NCBI GenBank assembly: GCA_029964075.1
Contig: CM057129.1
Coordinates: 21,071,430-21,135,429 of the forward strand
Direction: 5' to 3'
From: Patiria pectinifera
Lineage: Eukaryota; Echinodermata; Asteroidea; Valvatida; Asterinidae
Length of the DNA stretch: 64,000 bases
The translations under genes were made by a program, and so were the position numbers. This document shows positions 21,813-31,432 of the stretch, piece by piece (within the stretch, counting starts at the first letter, position 1; each line of letters begins with the position of its first letter). The notes under the pieces were generated by a model, which was not told the DNA's origin, searched no databases, and worked only from the letters and a program-made list of their open reading frames with translations.

Positions 21813-24265
21813 ATTTTACAAAAAGCAGTTGTCAAAATGTTGTTTATCCATCCGTACAACCTGCACATGAACAAGTGAGGGCTAATACCAAATGTCAATT
21901 AAGCATTTCATTGACAACCACCATTTCTTATTAAATTAAGGCAATTGGTATCATCTCCATTTAAGTTCAACACAGATGCTCGAATGATAGCCAAATCCAG
22001 CTCCAGGCACAAATGCCACTGTACACTCATCAAGGATGCTCCCTTCAAAGGGCGAAAAGATTGTGCCATGACGTCATGCAGCAGTTGTTTTGTACAATTG
22101 CTGGCAAAATGCTTTCGCCATATAAGGGAACCTCTATAAATGTACATTGTACCTGTACTAAGTGCGCTCACAAAGTCGTGTTCACACAGTCGATCGTGGA
22201 TACGTCCTATATTCCATCTTTTGTTTGTACATGTACACTAACTTTTTAGGAAGACTCCCATAGGTTTTGTACACGGCCCCAATCACGGACATTTGCTGGG
22301 AATCGTGGGCAATATTGTTCTCTTTTGTTCTCTGGTATTTTTCGTCCACGGTTTGAATAGATGAACATGCCCAGATTGATCTTCACAAATATTTGTCCAA
22401 TGTTGTCAGGCCTTCATTATCAAAATTTCTTTATACTGAGCCACATCATCAAGTAATTTGTAATTTCCGGAGCGACTCAAACGAAAACGGCCTTCTACAT
22501 GTACTTGATGTGGCCATTATTTATTCTTCCTTATTCTCTCTTCTTTTTTTGGCATTCAAGGTATTGATTTTTATGTCATGTGGCATATTCAGCGATAGAA
22601 GTATGTTTACCTGATGTTGACATTAGAAGACAACTAGGATTGCCAAATTTTACGAAATATGGTTTTGGAATATAGTTTGGCATGGTGATAAAGATGTGAT
22701 AAATGCACTTACATGCAAGTAGAATTATGTGGAGCCAAGGCTGTTTTTGTCGTTTAATTAAACAGCAACACACATTTACAGCATTTAAAATTCTAAGCAC
22801 AAAATTATTCATTAGTGCAATTAAAGGTATATACTGTACTGATGCCTTTGTCCTGAATTATAGATCTATGCACTTAGTGCCATAATTCCTCCCCCCCCCC
22901 CCCCCCCCGAAAAATGTAATTCAGAAGAAAAAAAATGAGGGAAAAAAGTTACATGTACACGTGTGCAGTACAATGTGCATTTTAGGAACTTAACCCTAAC
23001 AGAACTCAACCCATCAAACCCCAACGGCACGTTTTGTTGGAATCTGTCAGGATGGGTACATTACCCCTAAACTGACAGTCTTTTACATTGGGTTGGCACA
23101 CCTCCAGAATCAAAGTCAGAAGTATGTGTGTGCAGTTTCCCATATGGTGTTGGAATCTGCCAGGATTGGTATGGTTCCTAGTAAATCATGCTAGGGAGTT
23201 AGGTTGATGTTATACACAAAATAGTTTTAGGGGAAAAAGTGTGTGAGATTACTAGTACTATGCCAGTACATGTACTAGTTCCTAATCCTCATGGGGTAGA
23301 AAACACAATAGAACAATAGACCCCATAAAGAAGTCTTTAGAAATCTATCTGCGCCATAAGGGAAACACTATGGAGTTTGAGATTTCAGTAGGAACAAAGG
23401 AGAACAAAAGAAGAGAAACAAAGGTCTTCCCCGCTAGTATAATGTATGTAAGGCTGTGTGTCCGGAATGTGTTAGCTGATTTGACTACATGTACATGTAC
23501 TCAAAGGGAGAACAACAGATCCTTTCAGTCCTCGGGCGTTGCATCTTTTGTTCAAAACAGTCCTCTGTAGTAGGTTCGTGTGATTAGTCTATGGGAAAGT
23601 GTTATATTACAGGGACAAAGGAAAACACAAAGCATTGTCCTCGGGAGTGTAGTAAACAAGAATATGGCTATCTTCCAATGCAAAGTCAAGGGAGGAGGTG
23701 AAAATCAGCCAGCAACAAGGGGCCAGTAATTTCGGCACTACTTGCTGGGATAAAGCATGTTGTATTTGTTGGATTACACATCACATACCGTAGCTCGCTT
23801 CATTGGCAGTTCAAGTCAACAAATGCAAACAATAATTGACCCATCCTAAAGGTTTTAGTATGGTGCCACCATTAAGGATCCTTACATGACATCACTACTG
23901 TTGCAGAATTGGGGGCTGATCTGGCCCGGGTAAATCATGTTTAGTTTCACGAGAAATTTTTGGTGGAAAATTTCCCTCACGTTAAATGCAAATGGTAATA
24001 CCGGGTATCTCCCGTTATGAAGGTTTTAGTGTGTTGCCAACAGGAACCTCACTTAAGATCACTACTGTTGCATCATTGGGAGTCTAGAGCTGATCTTAAA
24101 AGTACATGTGCATGTGTGTGAAACATGCACTTCCCGATTGGTTGGGCGAAAGTAAACGCGTTGTGTATGCGGGATTGCTACTTATTATTCGCCCTGATTA
24201 AACTAGAATGTATGAGGCCTTATAATACTTCCTCTTGACTCACTCGTCCCAATATGTGGGCACAT
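21813..24265. other. Non-coding flank 3' of FReD B
   Basis: No gene seen. A poly-C run lies at about 22891-22908. From about 22970 the sequence resembles, with divergence, the flank at 27375-28300. At about 24040-24100 it carries the block ACCTCACTTAAGATCACTAC joined directly to GAGTCTAGAGCTGATCTTAA, the apparent unoccupied site of two MITEs found in the other FReD flanks. Confidence 0.6.
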
Positions 24266-25234
24266 TTATTTTATTTTCATGTTGCTTCGTTTCATGGAAT
24301 AGTAATTTCCTTTCCAACTTCCCCAGTGGATTCCTGAGCGAAACGATACATGTGACTGGTGGTAATACCTGCCATTGAGGCAAGCTACGGCACAGTAACC
24401 AAACCACCAACCAGCTTCATGTCTCTCTGCACAATGGGGATCAACACCATCATTGTCCATGTCATAGGTTGAGAATGGTTTTCCAGTATGCCATGTCAGA
24501 GAATCTGGCACGGTACTGTTAATGTCATAGTCAGCGATCCTTACCCTGTACAAATTCCCCTGAACGCCAAACTCGCCATACTCGGCCCAAACCATGTTGG
24601 ACTCCCAGTCCTCCAACTCGACGTGTAGCCTCCACCATCCTGAATATTTTGTCAGATTGAGTAAGATGTCGTTGCCGATCCAGAACTCCCCGGACAGACT
24701 GCCGAAGCCAGCTCGGTAGGTTTCCCAATCTCGGTAGAAATCAACTGAGCCGTCCTGCCGCCTTTGAATGACCATCCATCCCCCGCCGTCAGTTTCCATA
24801 TCGCAGTAGACCTGCAGACCATCGTTGAAGCTGTTTGGGTAGATGGTGTATTCACCGCTGGCTGTGAAGCCAGAGTCCAGGAGGTCCACACAACTGCTGA
24901 AATGTTGCACAGAGAGGTGGTTTGTTTCAGGAAAAGTGTCGATGTAGACACTTTGGTGAACTTCACTGAAGGATGCAGGACTCTGGATCCTTGTTGCGGT
25001 GCAAAGTTCACATCGACGGCTGATTTCGTGAAAGTTGGCGGAGAGACACTCTGGTAGCATAGCACATTCACGCGCGCATGTTACCCTAGATTTCACAATT
25101 TTCACATCCAGAATATTACTGATCAGTGCACGATTTTCTGCAGTGTAGTATAACTGCAACTGTCCACATTGATGTGTACAAATAAGCTCGACTAGGCAGC
25201 ATATTGTGAAAATAAGAAGCCCAACTCCATCCAT
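24266..25234 (-). CDS. Secreted PAN/Apple-like + fibrinogen-related domain protein, copy B
   Basis: Intronless, 322 residues from the ATG at 25232-25234 (CGCCATGGATGG, good context). An upstream in-frame ATG at 25288 would add 18 residues but is absent from copy C. Signal peptide about 1-20. PAN/Apple-like module about 23-100, with cysteines at 23, 53, 57, 63, 75 and 78. FReD 115-322, with probable disulfides 115-144 and 268-281, calcium-loop acids in DMDNDGVD (258-265), WW at 276-277 and Cys285 before LNGRYY. N-glycosylation sequons are NLT (193) and NST (239). Probably a secreted lectin-like recognition protein. Private differences are GIHWGSWKG (Gly for Glu), MKRSNMKIK and WESNMVW. Almost identical to copy C outside the last about 25 codons. 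Confidence 0.94.
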   Translation of the reverse strand: MDGVGLLIFTICCLVELICTHQCGQLQLYYTAENRALISNILDVKIVKSRVTCARECAMLPECLSANFHEISRRCELCTATRIQSPASFSEVHQSVYIDTFPETNHLSVQHFSSCVDLLDSGFTASGEYTIYPNSFNDGLQVYCDMETDGGGWMVIQRRQDGSVDFYRDWETYRAGFGSLSGEFWIGNDILLNLTKYSGWWRLHVELEDWESNMVWAEYGEFGVQGNLYRVRIADYDINSTVPDSLTWHTGKPFSTYDMDNDGVDPHCAERHEAGWWFGYCAVACLNGRYYHQSHVSFRSGIHWGSWKGNYYSMKRSNMKIK

Positions 25235-25329
25235 GGCGATAAGACAATTTTTATTTGAAATAAAAACACATAAAATCGACTCAGTCAATCATTTGGTCAT
25301 AGATGTACCGGTACATGGTATCCACATAA

Positions 25330-25760
25330 TCAATTTTTGATCATAATTTCATGGAGCCACATTCATCGTCGTTGCTCAAAGTGTGTATGCTTTTATCAGT
25401 GTTGAAAGAAACCTAGACTCAGTCTAGGCCATGAAATTGATGTTCAGTTTTGGAGTTTCATGCAGTTGTTGGATTTCAGAACACACACGTACTGTTGAAG
25501 TGGATCGCTGTGAAGATGCAAGCGCCGGTCAACCAAACTACTGGTACGGATTCGCCTATGCACAGAGATCTATGAGATCAGTTGTGGAGTGTCTTAGGAG
25601 CGCAACTCCCGAGAAATGACAGCTACATCCGGAGTTAAATTGGAAGTGAGGTGCTACACAATAGACAGATAGAGGCAGCTGATTAACTCATTATGCTCAA
25701 TTGAGCAGCACCAATCATGGTCCAGCTTGTAGTAGTCTAGCTTTCAAGTCATGGCTATGA
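25330..25760. repeat. FReD 5'-flank repeat, copy B
   Basis: Matches about 32540-32950 upstream of FReD C and, more loosely, 3985-4260. It holds a plus-strand frame of 62 codons (25431-25619) starting MKLMFSFGVSCSCW, whose counterparts are open at 33303-33506, shorter at about 32640 and broken in unit A. It could be a decayed exon or chance; no family recognised. Confidence 0.6.
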
Positions 25761-25787
25761 ATTAAGTCTTGAATATACCATATAATT

Positions 25788-26171
25788 TAGGCCAAAAAAA
25801 AAAATAGTTGGTCTCTGGTCAGACCGAAGTTCCGGAATTGATGCGGCGACGCGTTTTTTTTTTTTTAATTGGGGTGCTTTTTTTTCTCCAAGCTTGAATT
25901 GTACAGACAAGGTGGGTATTATTTTGCTTTTTTGTGTCCTCATTATACATTGGTGTCCTCCATAATATGCCTTGGTGCCCTTTATCATTTGCCTTGGTGC
26001 AATTTCCCCATTCCTTGGTGCTCCTTGGTACAAAAATTTGAGAAGGTGCGGCAATAGAGGGCACTGTTGTAGCTTCCGTGTTAATTTGAAGAAGAAAAAA
26101 AAGGTTGACGCGCATGATTAAAATCGACGCGCGCGCTGACCAGAGACTGAGTATTTTTTTTTTTTGGCCTT
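25788..26171. mobile_element. Inverted-repeat MITE upstream of FReD B
   Basis: Ends AGGCCAAAAAAAAAAATAGT and, read from the right, AGGCCAAAAAAAAAAAATAC. Both are followed by GTCTCTGGTCAG and GCGACGCG/GCGCGCGTCG-like sequence. The interior has repeated CCTTGGTGC words. Unit B lacks it in the matching FReD C flank, so it inserted after those flanks split. Confidence 0.72.
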
Positions 26172-27416
26172 ATCCATATTAATTTTTTTCCATTGATTTC
26201 GTATTAAAGTGTGGGTAGCGTTGAAGAATGTGGAGCTGAATTCGTGATTTTGGCCAAGGTGATGTATTACGGTGCATGTAATTCATATACACAAATATCT
26301 TGAAGGCATCCCTGGTGTGTGTTTTAATTGTAATGATGGGCGCATGTTACATACATGACTGGATAGTTTTGTGACCGTATTGAAATATATGTGCATAAGG
26401 GTGGTTTTTTTTTACCTTGTCAGAAAAAAGAAGGAAATATATTTGAATTTTTCCAATCATAAAGTTGAACTTGTAATGGTATCATAAATTTAAAGTTGCT
26501 TTCCCCATTTCCCAAGCCCTTCAACAAATTTACACTTTTTTCTCTCTTAATAAATGTTTATATTCCAACCCCCCCCCCCAAAAAAAAATCAAATTGTTGA
26601 CTTTTTGAGGCATCTGCAGCCCTCTTTAAGTTTTATGTTTTTTATTTTGGGCACAAACAAAACCGTCTTGGGAGCAGACTGGTTCCTGTTCAGTACATTA
26701 TCGAGAACAGAATTATACGTGTTAGATACATGTACGTGTGAGCATAGATGCACATGATGTGTGTCCCTTCCACTGAAGTTTTCAAAAGTGCTGAAAAAAA
26801 ATGCAATCTACTGTTTATGCACAGAGTCCATGGGCCTTGTGCACGAGTTGGCCATTTTGGTGTGTTCCCTGAATGTACCGGTATTTCATAAATTGTGAAG
26901 AGTTGAATGGGATAGTGCCAGACTATTTCTTCACTTTAGCCTTACTTGCATTTTTTTTTAATGTGGCTTAAACACTAGAGTTGTTTAATTACACATTTTA
27001 AGTGATTCAACTGAGCAGACTGGTATTAATATGTAACGTCATTGCTTTCGTTTCTCGACACAAGTTCCAAAAACGAAGATTTTACCTCACTCTCAATCCA
27101 ATATGGCTGACTCATGAATAAGGCCCATTGTGGGAAATTCTGATAGCATATCGTGTCAGTACTGGGAAACGGTTTTAAAATTCTTATTCCATTAAAAGGT
27201 TTTAAAAAACCTGAGAAGTAGATTAATGCACTTTAACAGTGACATGTATATCACAGTTTATTCAGAAACTGGGACCTCCCCCTCCCCCTCCCCGCCCGCC
27301 CCCCACCAAAAAAAGAAAAAGAAAAAGAGTTAGATAAAAACATGTACCGGTTACATGTACCCATATTCCACATGTATATGCAGTGCAATGTGCATTTTGG
27401 GACTTTATTGTACATG
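26172..27416. other. Non-coding spacer
   Basis: No gene seen. It has poly-C followed by poly-A near 26570-26588, a short similarity to 5150-5220 at 26640-26720, and a C-rich run at 27278-27305. Confidence 0.5.
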
Positions 27417-28088
27417 TACAGGGTGAGCCAAAAAAAGCAGAACCCAAATGCCATATAGTATATTTCATATTTAAATAAATGTGTAGCACCAAAAATAATA
27501 ATAACTGGAAAGCCAATTTCATAAGTTACTTTTAGATGAAAAAAATTACTGAAATTGGTCAATCCTTCAAAGAATATCACCATTTAAACACAATGACCCT
27601 AAAACCTGTCTCGTCCATAAAAATGTGATTTTAACAATTGTCGTCACAGTTGTCTTCAAACATCACCAGCGATGAAATCTTAGTTTAAACGTTAACAATG
27701 TGCAACAAAGTCCTCTTGAAGGCCCGTCCTTTCAAAAAGTAGATTTTATAAATCATATTGTTTGCCTAACCAGGGTTGTCAATCAAAATATTGTGTACTA
27801 CAGTCGGTGACAGTTGTTGAAACAAGTATTCTGTGTCATTTTCTTTGTTGTTCCAAACAGTCAAAACACACAATAAATTGCTTTTTTGGACGAGACAGGT
27901 TTTAGGGTCATTGCGTTTAAATGGTGATATTCTTTGAACGGATTGAGCAATTTCAGTAATTTTTTTCATTTAAAAGTAGCTTTTGAAATTGGCTTTCCAA
28001 TCATTATTATTTTTGGTGCTACATATTTTTTTAAATATTAAATATATTGTTTGGGGTTTGGGTTCCGCTTTTTTTGACTCGCCCTGTA
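27417..28088. mobile_element. Mariner-like hairpin MITE, copy 2
   Basis: Ends TACAGGGTGAGCCAAAAAAA (left) and TACAGGGCGAGTCAAAAAAA (from the right), both followed by GCNGAACCCAAA. The inverted similarity runs on for most of each half, so the whole 672 bp can fold into a hairpin. Same family as 4543-5151; a cut-off left end is at 30247-30370. Confidence 0.83.
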
Positions 28089-28970
28089 CATGTGATAGGC
28101 CTACAAAGTAGTTTGAGGGTAAGATGTGTGAGATCACTGGTCCCGAATGTGTTGCCTGATTTGACTGCATGTATCTCCCAATTAATGCAAAGCCCGGGGA
28201 GGAGGGTAAAATCAGCCAACACGGAGAGGCCAATAATTTGGTACTTCTTGCCCAGATAAAAAATGTTGAATTGTTTTGGTTTATTACACTCCGTACATGT
28301 TTAGTTTCATTATCAGACGTCAACAAAATTTTGTGAGAAATCCCTTCTATTAAAAGGATTGTTACAATCGGCTGCAACGGAATGCGCCACAATGGGCTGC
28401 AAATTTTGTTTTGAACGTAACGATGGCTATTGGAAAGTTTTTTTTAACAGTTGAATATAAACCCACAACCATCCTTTAAATACTGTGCATGTTTGTGTTG
28501 TTCTTTGGGTAACCATAGGAGGACGAATTTTGTCGGGTCAAAATTTTGACTCTCAAAAATCGAGCTGTTGAATGGTGATTATGAATCCTGCAGCACAGTG
28601 CATCGCATTCTGCGGAAGAAGAAACATTTGTGTATAAGTGCTGTGTGCTATGTGACACACATGCAGCTTGCACTGTACATTGAATGGGCACGGCTGGAAA
28701 TACGTATTTGTGTACCACAAAATGTTTGCTGCGCTTGATGTAAATGTTGTTTTTTTGTCTTTTCTCAGGAACAGTAAGACCATAGACATAAGGATATTTT
28801 CCTTGCACCAGACCTTTAAAAAAGAATAGGGAAACAATCCAAAACATAAAAATATTCGGGGATTTCAGGCCGTTATATCCCTTTAAATGCAGATGGTAAT
28901 TTCTCTGTTTTTGAAGGTTTTAGTATTGTGCTGCTAGGAACCTCACTTAAGATCACCACTGTTTCCTAAT

Positions 28971-29227
28971 TGGGTCATTCTATCAATTTTGGGTCCAAAG
29001 TGTGACATTTTTCCTGTCCCTGTTACCTTGGTTCTTAGTAATTTGCCATGCAAGTTTCATTAGAATGACTTCAAATGATGTTTTATTTATTGGGTAGGTA
29101 GTTTGCTGTTCATAATCACTCTTGGAGAACGACTGCATGAAGGAGTGCATCAGAATCATTCAATCATAGATGTCAGATGTAACAGGGACAGGAACAAAAG
29201 TGGAACACTAATTTATAGAAAGACCCA
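28971..29227. mobile_element. GGGTC-ended MITE, copy 1 (unit B)
   Basis: Counterpart of 1279-1536 with the same inverted ends and internal sequence. Confidence 0.7.
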
Positions 29228-29249
29228 ATTGAGAGTCTAGAGCTAATCT

Positions 29250-29686
29250 TTAAAGGGAATGTACAACATTTGCTTTTGCTGCAATTATCAGAAATAAATG
29301 GATTTGGAGGATTAGTATGTTATAACAAATATTGTTACACTGACTTGTTTCACGTTTTGGGTTCGTAGATGCTTGAAAAACCAAGAAAACCAATCACATT
29401 CTTGTAGTCTGGTTCCCAGACCCCACTTAAGATGAAACGGAGCAATTTATAGACTTTGGGGAATTGTACGATCAGAGAATCAGTCTAGCAGGCTTGTAGT
29501 CTTCACAGGTGTGTAATCAATTGCAAAGAAAATGCAGACGAACTAAATATAAAAAATTAGGAGCACTTTTTGAGGAAAAAAAAACAGTTTTCTCCAACGC
29601 TGGTCGGCCAACCAGCGTTGGAAAAATACAGTTTTTCTTGAAAATGTCAGCACACCGGGAGCCACAACTTTACAGGATGCTTTAGA
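29250..29686. mobile_element. TTAA MITE, truncated copy (unit B)
   Basis: Starts with TTAA and AGGGAATGTACAACATTTGC and contains an intact internal palindrome (CCAACGCTGGTC/GGCCAACCAGCGTTGG, 29593-29620). It breaks off after ACAGGATGCTTTAGA and is fused to FReD 5'-flank sequence. The right inverted end is missing. Confidence 0.72.
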
Positions 29687-30246
29687 TGATATTTGACCGA
29701 AAGTAAAATTGATCAAAGTATCATGAAGCCATCCTCCTTGATGTTCCAGGTCATGATAAAGATGTTCAGTTTGATGCCTGTTGTTGCTGGATTTTAGCAC
29801 ACGCACAGCCATTGTTGAAATAGATCGGTATGATGTCGATGCAAGAGCCAGGCAACCAAACTACACATATGCCTACATGCAGAGTGTGGATTCACTGCCT
29901 TGTGGGCACAACAAGTAGTCTGGTTTCCAAGTCAGTTATATTGTTGGCATGGCAATGATTTGGAATTTGTTTGGTGCAAGAAGTGCGTTTGTTCAAGGTG
30001 TTTTTGTTTTTTTATCAATTTTTAATTAAAGTTTGGGCAGTGTTGTAGTGGTTGGGTGAGTTTCCATGGTGATATAATACGGTGCTTTAGTACCTGTTAA
30101 GTGAACCAGAAACTTGGAACCATCCTTGGTGTGTGTTTTTATATGATTTGTGGGCGCATGATGCATGACTGGATAATTTTAAAGGTTAGGCCTTATGTTT
30201 GTTCATTATATCAGTAAAGAAGGGAAACCTCGGAAAAACAGGCTTT
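29687..30246. repeat. Orphan FReD 5'-flank repeat (no gene attached)
   Basis: Near-identical to 3985-4540 in unit A, where it adjoins FReD A. Here no FReD coding sequence precedes it: it abuts a truncated TTAA MITE instead. Read as the remaining promoter-side flank of a FReD gene that has been deleted. Confidence 0.68.
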
Positions 30247-30370
30247 TACAGTGTGAGTAAAAAAAAAGCGGAACCCAAAGCCCAAAAATTATATTTCATA
30301 TTTAACAAAAATATTTAGCACCAAAAATAATTGTGACTGGAAAGCTGATTTCATAAGCTACTTTTAGATG
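30247..30370. mobile_element. Mariner-like MITE, left-end fragment
   Basis: Matches the first about 125 bp of 4543-5151 (TACAGTGTGAGTAAAAAAAA, TAGCACCAAAAATAAT, CTACTTTTAGATG). It stops where the next GGAACCTCACTTAAGATC block begins. Confidence 0.75.
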
Positions 30371-30414
30371 GAAAAAAAAAGGAACCTCACTTAAGATCAC
30401 CACTGTTTCCTAAT

Positions 30415-30668
30415 TGGGTCATTCTATCAATTTAGGGTCCAAAGTGTGACATTTTTCCTGTCCCTGTTACCTTGGGACTTAGTAATTTGCCATGCAAGTT
30501 TCATTAGAAATGACTTCAAGTGATGTTTTATTTATTGGGTAGCTTGCTGTTCATAATCACTCTTGGAGAACGACTGCATGAAGGAGTGCATCAGAATCAT
30601 TCAATCATAGATGTCAGATGTAACAGGGACAGGAACAAAAGTGGAACACTAATTTATAGAAAGACCCA
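30415..30668. mobile_element. GGGTC-ended MITE, copy 2 (unit B)
   Basis: Counterpart of 1981-2236, with a small internal deletion near 30541 (GGGTAGCTTGC). Confidence 0.7.
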
Positions 30669-30690
30669 ATTGAGAGTCTAGAGCTAATCT

Positions 30691-31198
30691 TTAAAGGGAA
30701 TGTACAACATTTGCTTTTGCTGCAATTATCAGAAATAAATGGATTTGGAGGATTAGTATGTTATAACAAATATTGTTACACTGACTTGTTTCACGTTTTG
30801 GGTTCGTAGATGCTGGAAAAACCAAGAAAACCAATCACATTCTTGTAGTCTGGTTCCCAGACCCCACTTAAGATGAAACGGAGCAATTTATAGACTTTGG
30901 AGAATTGTACGATCAGAGAATCAGTCTAGCAGGCTTGTAGTCTTCACAGGTGTGTAATCAATTGCAAAGAAAATGCAGACGAACTGAATATAAAAAATTA
31001 GGAGCACTTTCTGAAGGAAAAAAACAGTTTTCTCCGAGCGTTGGAAAAATACAGTTTTTCTTGAAAATGTCAGCACACCGGGAGCCACAACTTTACAGGA
31101 TGCTTTAGACTGCATTCTCTAACAATCAAGTAAGATATTTCCTGATAATTTGATCATTTCGTTTTTTGATGATTGCAAATGTTGTATCTTCCCTTTAA
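30691..31198. mobile_element. TTAA MITE, complete copy (unit B)
   Basis: Counterpart of 2259-2766, with both TTAA borders and both inverted ends present. It lies about 230 bp beyond the stop codon of FReD C, in its 3' flank. Confidence 0.82.
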
Positions 31199-31432
31199 GT
31201 ACCAGTACACACATGCATACGAAATTGTATTTCTGCACTTCCATGGTACTACCGGTATCTACTAGTTGGGCATTAGTACCTGCCCTGACCCCTATGTGTG
31301 TGATATGCATGTATACATACAGCTACTTGTATCTCCCTGGTGATGGAATATTGACCAATGAAAGAAACTGTTTAACTCATATACATGATGGCTTAATCCT
31401 CTCGAATCACTCAGCCCAATATGTAGGCATAC

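Noticed and set aside
24652-25071. Overlapping frames inside the FReD genes (for example 139 and 141 codons beginning MNVLCYQS or MCVNVLCY)
   Set aside because: They are shifted readings of the conserved FReD coding sequence, kept open by its composition.
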